From the NCBI GenBank assembly GCA_949152475.1, contig OX424566.1, positions 28,310,423 through 28,374,422 of the forward strand: a DNA stretch of 64,000 nucleotides. Reading direction: 5' to 3'. Made by a program: the position numbers and the translations under genes. This document shows, piece by piece, positions 22,673 to 34,600 of this stretch (its first letter is position 1; the number at the start of each line of letters is the position of its first letter). Under the pieces are notes generated by a model. That model made no database searches. It saw only the letters and a list, made by a program, of their open reading frames with translations, and was not told where the DNA came from. This DNA is from Terebella lapidaria. Taxonomy: Eukaryota > Annelida > Polychaeta > Terebellida > Terebellidae.

Positions 22673-25600
22673 ATGGGAAATCTCGTGTTTTCCGTGATAA
22701 ATGATTATGATAGTAAGGCGGCCGGGCAAGTGGAGAAAGATAAGAAATCAACGGTGGATCCTACCAATAACAATAACACCGACGGAGAGATTGTTGTCAT
22801 TCCTGTAGATGGCAGTAAATCGGCAGAATGGGCATTCAATTGTGAGTACTCATTCGACTTTATCTACCAATATTAAATTGTACTAGAATGTTCAACCCAG
22901 CACGTGTCACATACATGTACACTAACGTATAGTCTACTATAAAATCAGAAACCCAGGAGAGAGTCTCTTCTGGGTTTCTGTGACGTGTAGGCCTATATGG
23001 GTTAATGTGTGATGCACAAAATACATGTAGGTAAGTTTTATACATGTAGTGTGAGCGTACTGTACAATCAGAAGACCTTGGCATGTCCGTAGTACAATAT
23101 ATCGTAAAAATACGCAGGCCTACACTCTTGATAATAGCGCCCAGCTACATGCACTTATGTCCATCTGCAAGATAGTGGAGCCATTTGTAAACTATCATAA
23201 AGATGTTAATATATTTTATGGTCCGAACAATTTTTTTTTCATGTATATATGCATGTTTTAACGCCGCAATACAAGCTCCAAAAGAACATAATTACCATAG
23301 TATATGCATGAATTTGTGTATGAAAGAAAATTAATTTAACGTCATGGATAGTACACTCAAAGTTGGTACAATTAATACTAACTGAGTAATATACACTATG
23401 CATGTATGCATAGTTTTATTATATAATCTATTATAATAAATCATACTGTAATTGAAGCTATATTGTGTAATATTTAACATCCTGACATTCCTGTTATAGA
23501 ACCACCAAGAAGTTCACTTTTTTTTGCCCGTGTACAAACAGAGCCTGTCACACAAACATGCGTTATCAGAGTATATTATTGATCAATTCACTTCATGACT
23601 CTGATTTATGTTGTATTTCACCTTACCCTTTAGATATGTTCCAAAATGGGGTCAATAGTCATTCAGCTGTAAATGAATCATACATGTACGAATAAATTAC
23701 CTCACTGTCCTGTATTTGGGACAGTATGGCTCTCAGCGAAATCGCCAATGAACAGTGGTTGAAGAGCAATATAATATCGATTTTTTTACGTTTATATTGA
23801 GAAACTTCCTTTTGAGTAATCTATAGGTTGCATTTATCATTTAATATCAATATTTTTTTTTCATGAACAGAATCATTTTATGGTACCGATAGCACACTTA
23901 TCTGTATCAGCCAAAATAGCCGATAATTGACACATTTTGAGGATATCGGCTTTCTTGACACGCATAGCTTGTTCTCTAGGGTGATAATTTTACAGGGATC
24001 GATGTGATATTGAACAGGCATGTTGAGCAATGCCCATACACGAAACTTATCGAAACCTATCGTTTTTCGGAAAGATTGAATATACGTTGATGCATTAATG
24101 ACTATACACAGCAGGGATATGTAATATCCAGGTTGAGGTATGTGATCATTCCAGTCAGGTTATAATAATCAGAGCATATAGTCAGTATTAGCAAATGTAG
24201 ATAATGAAATCAACAGTATATGTAGCGATTCATGAAGGATTTATATTCAAAATCTTGTGACAGGCTCACATGAAAATATTTCGAGAAAAGTAATAAGTCA
24301 TTGTCTGTGTCATTTGATAAAACGACTACTAAATACTTTATATGTATCAGTGGGTTTTCACCAGGTTTTCTGGTTTCCTCCCATGCTAATAACCACCCTT
24401 AAGCCAAGATTTGACCCAATAAGAGATAATTGTATAAGCATAATTGCTTGTTCGTCAGTTTTTGTAAAATAAAAAAATATTACATTAGGGTAGAGGCGGG
24501 CAAAACGCCCATGCTAAGGGGAAATCCTCTAATCTTCCCCAATATTTGCCCAAGTTGGAACGTCTCCACAACTCAATGCGTGACTCATGGTACGTCACAA
24601 CTTGAACTAGCACAGTACCGTTCAGAATACAAACCAACTTCTGTAGATCATTCAGATGGTTTTGCTTATCGATGGGCGTTTTACCCTACCGTTGAGGCAA
24701 AACGCCCACTAGGTTGAGGCAAAACGCCCACGGTGGGCGTGTTGCCCCTATGCAGATAAAAATACTTTAGCGTAAATTTTCAAATGGATTTGAAATGCCA
24801 TGCCCATACTTGTATATTATGTACATAACACTATAATAGTGTTATGAACTTTTGTGAACAATAGGGAGACCCATGTCGGCCCAAAATGTACAGATTGGTC
24901 TCTCAGGATCCGAGTACAAAACGCAAGTAGGTAGATCTATTGGTGACCCTAAAATTCACCTCAAATCTCAAGGTCACTCCTCTACTGAAATAGGGAAATT
25001 GGCCTATGCAGGCAAAACGCTTGTAGATCATGTGTAGATGGAAGTATGATTATATGATTAGCATATAGGAATGCTTTAATTATGCCGGCTCCTGTTTTGA
25101 AGTTGACCTCAATTGACATCGAGTGGCGAATCTCAAGATCACGTTTGACCTGATAAATTGACCCTTGTAAATCGACCTCTCAAACAATACGCTTGTACGT
25201 GTAGATATAGCTTGTATTGTGAGCAAATTTGTATGAAGTATGCATATTTGGTGGCCTTGATCTTGACTTCAGGTAACATCAAGAACTGGGTGTCAATGCC
25301 ATGTAGGCATGCAACTGATCTGGAAAGAATGAAATGGTATCGACAGCCAAAGCGCTTGTACACGTAGGCCCTACATATAGCTTGTTTTTTGCTGAGTCGG
25401 CATTTTTCATTTTTGGCCATATCTCGGAGACGATGCATCTTAGAATGAAACGGATGCTATTTTTGGACTCCAGGTACTAGACAAACATGTCTTAGGGGTA
25501 TGTTGGGTGAACTTGTCCCTGGGCCAAATTTTTTTTCTGCTGAGTCTGCATTTTTCATTTTGGGCCATATCTCGGAAACCATGCGTTGTAGAGTGAAACA

Positions 25601-28600
25601 GATGTTACCTATGAATTTCAGTCGAAATGCCCCAAGGCATCTTCAGGCCTTGACGTCTAGTTTGCTTCATGGGTATGAATGGTTCCATTCAATTTATTCT
25701 GAACTTACATATTACAATGTAAATATTATTTTATTCACAATTGCATAAACAGGGACAGTGCTTCCCTGCATACAGAGAAAATGATGCCTGAATAGTGATG
25801 TTTGGATCTGTCTGACGGATCACAAATTTGGAATTCAGCATGGTAGCTGGTAGGCTAAATTTTAACTTAATCCGCTATAGTAGATTTGTGGAGTTCTTTG
25901 TGAATATTTTTCTGTCAAATACGTCCGTGAAGACGAACAAAATTTCAGTAAGGCGAAACGCCCATACTCAATGGGGGCAAAAGGCCCAGGTGGGCGTTTT
26001 GCCCCTTTATCATGTGGGCGTTTTGCCCCAAAGCATAGTATATTTCAAAACATGGTATGTCGTCTATACCTGCATTAGCACTCGTCCTAAACGACAAGAA
26101 AGCATGATTAAACTCCATGCTTCATCCAACAGATACCAGTTTTCCATTGCCGCTACTTCATTTCCAAAGTGATACAAGACCGCTTGTTAACACATTATTA
26201 TAAGAAATTATAGTTTCCGACGAAAACTGAACCTGTGAAGATATATATGGAGCTTACGACAAGAACCCTTCAAATAAAACATTTGACAGGTGTTGGCATT
26301 TCAAAGGCAAAATTGCAGTCACATGCATGTAGAATTCGCGTGAATATGTCCACTGGGCGTTTTACCCCACCTGGGCGTTTTGCCCGCCTCTGCCCTATGT
26401 GTATTACTGATATTGATGAATTACACTGGCTGAGCGCCAATGACGTAAAAAAAAAACATACGTCATTGCTGAGCGCAGTATGACGATTTATCTGCATCAG
26501 CATATAACAGTATAATAGGCCTATTGTGCAACAAGGATGACGGCGCATCAGGGGGTATACACTGATGCAGCCGTGGGCGACCGGAGAACAACAACATGAA
26601 CAGTTGTTGTGTAAAATCAATTTAATGTGTAAAACAGAGTGTCTACACTCTCTGGTAATAAGCACAATAATGCATATTATTAGAACCTGGAACGCCGGTA
26701 CGACATGCGAGAAGCGACATGCGAGAGCTTTCCATAGAAATGCCTTTATGGTTTTAGAAAATCTTTCTTCCCTTTTTCTTTCGCTATTTCGATTTCCAGA
26801 CAGTAACTTTAGTGAGGTCCGTGAGGACGAAATCAAGGTTGATTTAAACTTCTTTGAATCATTGTTCGAGTCAACTTGTTAAAAATTAGTCTTCACACCG
26901 AAATTCCTCCAAGGCACTTCTGCCATATTTCGGCAGAAGTGCCTTTATGGTTTCAGCAGATTCGTCGGCCGTTCGTCCGCTGTTTCGTCCGCCGTTTTGT
27001 TTTCCAGAACGAAGTTTGCTATGTATCTTTGCCAAATTTTCACTACTGGTCAAAAATTATATGTGGAAAAAGCCTATCTTTTATGATTTTGAGCCGATTC
27101 CGGGGTCCGTGAGGTCCGTGAGGACGAAATCAAGGTGGACTTGGTTTCCGGACGATACCTCGAAAACTATTCAGTTAAACATGGCAATGGCAATGGCTGT
27201 AGAACATTGCACAGAGGTTCATATACCACCAGGGAAGAACCCTATGGATTTTTGGATCAATCTCAAATGGCCATTGACCTAGAGCTCGAAATATTACTTT
27301 TTGCTGATTCATCCTTGAGGCTTCCTTCATATCTCGGGAACAATGCGTCGTAGAGCATTGTTGGGGGTGAATTGTGACCTTAACTTAAAATTTCTTGCTG
27401 AGTCTACAGTTTGGGGGTTTCAAATTTGTTTCGATATATCGGAAACGGAGTGTCATATATACAGCAAAACGGACGTTATTTTTGGACTTGTCGCCCCCAG
27501 ACTATCATGTCATAGAATTACTATTTGGGGGTATTTTCATCTTGAAGTAAAGTGTTTTTTTTGGCTGAGTCAGCATTTTGTATTTTCGTCGATATCTTGG
27601 ATACCGTGCATCGTAGAGCAAAGCAAGTTATTTTCGCCGCATTTTTTTAGGTTACTGACCTTTGATCCAACAACCCATTGGCATGGCGTTGCGTCCGTCG
27701 TGCGTCGTCCGTTGTTGTCGTCGTCCGTCTACATTTTAGGTTACCGGACCATAGGTCCGATAACCTATTGCCGTCACGTTGCGTCCGTCGTCCGTCCGTC
27801 CGTCCGGGTGTCCGTCCGTCCGCCGTGAACAATTTTATCTTTGAAGTTTACGGGCGAATTTTTTCTGAAATTTTGCACAAAAATACCTAAAATTATTTCG
27901 AGAGGTATTTTTTAGGTTACCGGACCTATGGTCCGATAACCTATTGCCGTCGCGTTGCGTCCGTCGTCCGTCCGTCGTCCGTCCACATCTGTATCTTTAA
28001 AGTTTACAGGCGGATTTTTCTGAAATTTTGCACAAAAATGTTTAAAAGTATTTCAAGAGGGGATTTTTTTTAGTTTTTTTTTAACGAAAAATGGCCAATT
28101 TTGGACTTTAGCGGCCATTTTCTCAAAAACTTTCTGATCAGTTTTGAGAATTTTGTTTTAAAAGATTCGCCTTATTTACCTCTATGACGGGTCGGCGAAA
28201 AAAAATTTTCGCCCCAAATCGCATTACTATCCATTTTGGGTCATTTCTAGGCAAAAAAAAAATTTCATCCTTCGAAACAAATTTTGGACTTAGAAAATAT
28301 TCGGCACTTTTTTCCTTCATAATAGGAGCTTCCAGAACAGTACTCCTAGAACGCTTATAGATAGAGCTTAGAAATTGGCACTTTCAAATGGGAAGTCATA
28401 TATGGCGACTTGTGTGGTGACCTTGAATTTGACCTTGGATGACCTTGAAAGGTCGAAACAGCCATTTTTGGGTCACAAGATGCCCAAATTTGCACCTTGT
28501 CTGTCTTTAATTGAAAACTGTCTGATCACTTTTGAGATTTTTATTTTCAAAACATAGTAATTGGGGTTTCTGACATTGTGTATAAAGATGTATATAGTGT

Positions 28601-31600
28601 ATAAAGTGCCTTGAATTGGTCAAAAGGCTCGAAATCTAGGCTGAATAGGCCCCAAATTTAATTTTTGGTGGTTTTCCTTCAAATTTATTTAATCAGTTTT
28701 GAGATTTTTTTTTATAAAACATGATAATTTGCGTCCCTGACATTGTGTATAAAGATGGAGTGCTTTGAATTGCTTAAAAGGCCCCTTGTAGATGGCTCCG
28801 GTATTCAATCAGTAATTAGAGTCCAGTTTCAACAGGAATTGTTTATTTGCAGACATTCGTACAAACATGATTTTATTCCGTGAAAACTTTATGGCTCGTT
28901 TCGACATTTTCTTTACCGGAAACACATGGAGAACGCTATCCGAAAATATAGCAAGAATCGAAACCCGGACTTGTCAGAAAGTGGGAACATAAACGAAACG
29001 AGACCCGTACACTTACATGGCTCCTAAAAAAATTAGATAATTTTTTCCATTATGGAACGTCATGAATAACTAACGATTAACTAACAATGTTTTTTCTCAA
29101 CCGACATGTTCACAGCAAGTATGACAAAGAGTCTGACAAACCACATATCATAACTATGGCCTAAGGCAAAGAATCTGACTGAGAACCTCAGGGCTTCCAT
29201 GGCCATACTCTGCGCTCCCTGACGGGGCTTCCTCGGTCTTCCGGCCTTTGTGGATCAGCACCAGCTTGTGCACAGGTCGTGTAAATCTCCGGAGATCCGT
29301 GCTTCTGCATCCTTTCATGTCTAAGGTAGAGGTTCCGAGGAGAACTTCCACGTGTCGCACTCGCTAATCACCTCCTGGGAAAGTTTTGTCTACTATAGCT
29401 AACGGCCAATTATTCCGGTGTGAGGCTTCATCTTTGACGAGTACAATATCTCCGACTTCAAGATTTCTGGAGGGTCCCTGCCATTTTTGTCTCGCATTCA
29501 GTGAGATGAGGTACTCTTTTTGCCATCTAGACCAGAATTCATTGGCAATGTGCTGGATCCTCCTCCATCGCTTAACTGCATATACATCTCCCTTCTGGAA
29601 ATTCCCTGGAGGTGGTAAGAGAACATCTGTTTTCATCGTCAGCAGTTGATTGGGAGAAATTGCTTGCAGGGTGTGATCAGTGAGGGTTTCAACAACCAAG
29701 GGTCGGCTGTTGACAATTGCAGACACCTCGGCAAGGAGTGTACGAAGGCCTTCATCATTCAACTGTGTGCCAAGCTGAAGAAGCATTGAGTTGAGCACGG
29801 ATCGGACTGTCTTTATTTGCCGCTCCCACACTCCACCCATGTGGCTCTCTGAAGGTGGGTTCATGACAAAGTCACACTTGTGCTTCAACAGATGGTCTCT
29901 GAGGTGTTGTGGGTTCACTTCGTACTTGTCGTTCAACTCACTTCGGGCCCCAACAAAGTTAGTTCCTCTGTCGCAATAAAGGACACGAACAGGGCCTCTG
30001 ATCGCCATGAACATCCGAAACGCATTGATGAAGGAGCTAGTGTCAAGTGATGCTGCAGTCTCAAAGTGGATAGCTCTTGATGAGAAGCAAGTGAACAATA
30101 CGGCCCATCGCTTGGTTTCTCTTCTGCCCTCTTTAATGTTGAAAGGACCGAAATAATCCACTCCGCAATAGGTGAAGGGAGGTGATGGTTCGACTCGTGA
30201 CTGTGGCAGATCACTCATCTTTTGTTCTTCTAGCGGTCTTCTGAGCCTCCTACAAGTAACACATTTGTAGATAATTTTCGATGTTTCTGAAGAGAGACCG
30301 ATGATCCAGAAGCCTTGTCGCCTAACTTCATTGACAGTCATGCCTCGACCTTGATGAAATATTTTCTCGTGGTGATATCTTATTATCAACCATGAAACAT
30401 GATGTCCTTTGGGCAAAATGAGTGGATGTTTGAATCTGTCGGAATATGAACCATGAGTTAGCCGACCTCCAATTCTCAGCAGACCTTGCTCATCTACAAA
30501 TGGATCCAGAGCCTTGAAGTGGTAATTGCTCCCTTGAAACTTTGATGGTCGAGGTCTCTCGACATCTTTCTTCAGGTCGATCATTTCAGTGGTGAATGAG
30601 TCCCTCTGCACCACTCGGATTATGGCATCTTCAGCGTTCTGGATCTCGGCAACAGTCAAAGGTTCACCAGCAACATTGTTTCTTCTTGACAATCTTGCTC
30701 TGAGAATTGACTTAAACCGCAGACAAAGAGCCACAACTCTAACTAGTTTAGCCCAAGAGGAAAATCTTCTGAAGTCTAGAGGCTCTGGGTCCACTGCCAC
30801 AAAGTGGCACTTTACTTTCCTCACTTCTGGGTCGTCTTGCGACAACATGTCATTGAGAGACACTGGCACTGGAAGTTCAGCTGACCACAAAAACTTGGGG
30901 CCTTCTAGCCATCTTGAGCCATTCAGGAGTACAGCTGCACTTATTCCTCGTGACGCATCATCTGCAGGGATCTCCTGCGATCGTACATATCTCCACTGCT
31001 CAGGATCTGAACCGTCATGGATTCTTTGAACTCTGTTCACCACAAAGGTGTGGGAGCGCCTGGCTTCATTCTGGATGTACCCCATGACCACCTTACTGTC
31101 CGTCCAGTAAGTCTCTGTGAGTCGAGTGAATGCCAGTTCTCTTCTCAGCATTCTGCTGACACTGACTGCAAGTACTGCAGCAACAAGCTCAAGCCGTGGG
31201 ATAGTCTGTAGTTTCAAAGGAGTCACTCTGGCTTTACCGAATACCAAGGAGCATTTCACCCTTCCTCTGGAGTCGACAAGGCGCAAGTAGCTACACACCC
31301 CGTAGCCAGTAGTGCTAGCATCTGAAAAATGATGCAGTTCAACAGATGAAATTTCTGTCATGTCCTCGATCTTGTAGCACCGGTCAATATGTAGTTTGTT
31401 CAGTTCCATCAAGTCTGTTTTCCAAATCTCCCAACGTCTTCGGACGTCATCACTCACTGGATCATCCCAGCCATATTTCTCTGCACACAACTCTTGCAGA
31501 ATGGTTCTGCCGACGAGGATCACAGGGGCGACCAGCCCGAGCGGGTCAAAGACCGAGCTCACTGTGGACAAAGCTACCCTTCTCGTTAAAGGTCTATCGG

Positions 31601-34600
31601 AAAGTGTTACTCTGAATTGGAAACTGTCAGACTCCATAGACCATTCGACTCCCAGGGTTTTTTCTACTGGAAGTTGGTCAGAGCTCAACTCGAGATCCTT
31701 GATCGATTTTGCACGGACTTCCGGCTCGACTGAGTTGAGTACCTTCTTAGAGTTGGATGCTAGACGAAGCCCTCCATTTTGACACATACTTCTGGTTTGT
31801 TTTATCAGATCAATAGCGGCCTCTTCTGTTGGGACTGATATCAGCCCATCATCAACATAGAAGTTGGATTTAACAAAGTTAGCTGCTTCATCACCACACT
31901 GCTGCCTGCTGTCCTCAGCTATCCTTTTGAGCCCAAAATTAGCACAGCCAGGGGAGGAGGTCGCGCCGAAAAGATGAACAGTCATCCTGTATGTCATCAG
32001 CGGACCGTCTAGGTTACCATTGCTCCACCACAAAAACCTCAGAAAGTTCCTGTGCTCTGGTGACACCTTGAACTGGTGGAACTTCTGTTCCACGTCACAT
32101 GTAAGTGCCACAGTTTCCTTGCGAAACCTACAGAGCAACCCTACCATGTCACATGTGAGGTCTGGGCCACTCAGCAAGATCCGGTTCAATGATCGACCAT
32201 TGAGCGTGGCGCTACAGTCGAACACGATCCTCAACTTCTTCGGATTTTGTACACCATGATGAGGAATGTACCACGTTTTTCTGATCATCTTTTGCATGGA
32301 TTCGTTGTAGTGCCGGCTATATTCTGGATTCCTTTGGAGCCGTCGCTTCAGCTGCTCGCATCTGGCTGCCGCCATCGTCTTGTTATTTGGTAACCTTGGG
32401 TCTGGGTACTTGAAGGGCAGTGGCATTTCATATTTTCCTTGTTCATCCTTCCTGATGCCACTGCTAACTATATCCATGAATCTCCTGTCTTCAATGGATA
32501 GTGACTTATCATTCTCTGGGACAATTTCGTTGAAGTCACGTGCCATCAGTCTACTGAAATCTTGCAGGATCATCTCCTTGGCCTTGGTCCTGAAAGAGAA
32601 GGACACTGGGATACCTTCGATCGAATGTGTATTGCTATTACGGCAAGGGTTCTTGGACATCCCAACAATGCTCCAGCCTAGCATTGTCTTCTGTGCAAAT
32701 GGGGCATCAGGCATTTCAGTGGGAGGTGGAATTACTTCCAGGGGCATCAGAGCTCGGGGACAGTCAAACCCGATCAAAAGTCCAGTTTCCACATTGGAGT
32801 CTATGGGCATGAGTTCTTTGGAAATTCCTTCTAGATAGGGCCAAGCTCGTGGCATCTCTGGAGTGGGAATACAGCTTCTGTTGACTGGAATGTTTGACCT
32901 TGAGAAGGCTGAAGGGAGGACATGACTTCTTCTGTAACAAAAGTCGTGTCTGACTGTGAATCAAGAAGAGCATATACCAGTATCTCTTCAGTCGAGTCTT
33001 GGTGAGTTATCCACACTGGGACAATCATTGTCATACTGTAACTGTGTCCCGAGCCAGCCGTCATAACTGTTGCATCAGCTGGTTTTTCCAACTTGTATGC
33101 ATGTAGAACTGTCGGGTGCCGTCCTTTACACACGTCACATCGTCTTGGGTAGCGACATTCTTTACTGAAATGGAACTGCTTGAGACAGCGGAAACACAGA
33201 CGGTTTTCTTTGACATACAACTGACGTTGCTCCAGTGTCATTTCCAGGAACTTAGGGCACTTCTCCAAGTTATGCTGTTCCTTGCAAAGAACACATGACT
33301 TCGGATTTGGGGTGTTTGAACTGCTTCCCCCACTACTCCTGGGTTCACTGTTTTTATCAGCCTTGGAACCGTGTCTGTAGTTTCTGTAGGATTTTTCTGT
33401 TTTCTCTTTCATCGTCTAAGATCTTCATTGTTGGAATGCTGCCGGATGCTGCCAAACATTGCTTCAAGAAGTCAGCGAGCCTTCGAAGGTGTTGACTATC
33501 ACTCTGATGAAGTCGTGGCCAATTCTCTAATTTCTCACGGAAGGCCTCAGCAATCACAAGTTCATCACCGTAACGTTATGAGAGAAGATTTCTTGCCTTG
33601 ACATAAGATTCTTCTGTGGTGACGAGAAAATGTCCTTCAACAGCGTCCCTGGCTTCTCCACCCAAGTATCTCTTCAGGTAGAATAGCTTCTCTTCCCCTG
33701 GTATATGACGCCGATCAACCAAGGCACTGAAGCTTGTATTCCATTCAGCGAACTTCAGTGGATCTCCAGAAAACACTCCAGGTTCTGGAACTGGCAAACG
33801 ATTGATGGACAGCTGGTCAATGAACCTTGTTAGAACAGAATTCATGGTCGTTGTTTCTGTTTCTCTAGAAGCTTCAGTTGGGACCTGCGGAGTACTTGGA
33901 CTTGGTGATTCTGAGGATCTTATGGTTAGCACATTCTCTGGCAAGACTGGATCACTCAATGGTTGTGAATTGTGTGTGTCGTTTCGCTGTTGCAAATCGG
34001 TCGCTATGGCAGCTTGTTCAGATTTGGGTGTGGGAATATTTGACTGGGTAGAAATTTGTCTTGACTGAATCTCTGTGCCCCTGACATCAGTTGTGAGGAG
34101 ACCCTGAGAGATGGCATGGACTGGATTGTAATCAGCTGGACTTGTATCAAAAGTACCGCCGTCATCAAACTCTGCAAATACTCTCTCTCTAGCTCTAGCC
34201 TTGGCAAGTTCTGTCTCCAGTTCCAAGGATCTTTTCTTCATTTCAATTTCTTGTTCTAACACCTGTCGCCTCTGTGCCACCAAAAGTTCTGCTATCTTCG
34301 CACGTTCCCTGGCTCTGGCAAATCTGGTGCTGGCACTTGACGCCACGGAACCACAGTTGGAGGCTGAGTCCCTGGGCGTTATATCATCATGGCTAATTTG
34401 CGACATCTCTTGGACTCTGTCTTGAACATCCCGTAGACATTTCTTGTGATCAATGACAATATTGTCGAAACATTTATCAAACTCTGGCATGTACTTGTCA
34501 GGTGAGACGTCAAGCAACTGATCATATGTATTCTGCTCATCATCGAACAGTTTATTCAGTGAGTCACGTGCTGAGTGCCACTTGGTGGGTTCAGGTAAAG

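Noticed and set aside
26270..26836. 188-codon minus-strand open frame
   Set aside because: It reads through the right end of the TA-flanked TIR element into neighbouring DNA, has no domain or splice context and low-complexity composition. A chance frame.
26811..27130. Two GTCCGTGAGGACGAAA motifs that match stem II and the GAAA of hammerhead ribozymes
   Set aside because: The required CTGATGA box before the stem is absent or altered in both places (GTGAG variants), and no flanking stem I or III was found. At best these are decayed relics.
32831..33576. Programmed frameshift between BEL/Pao Gag and Pol
   Set aside because: BEL/Pao elements normally use one continuous frame, and there are several breaks plus an in-frame stop. 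Mutation or sequence error is simpler.
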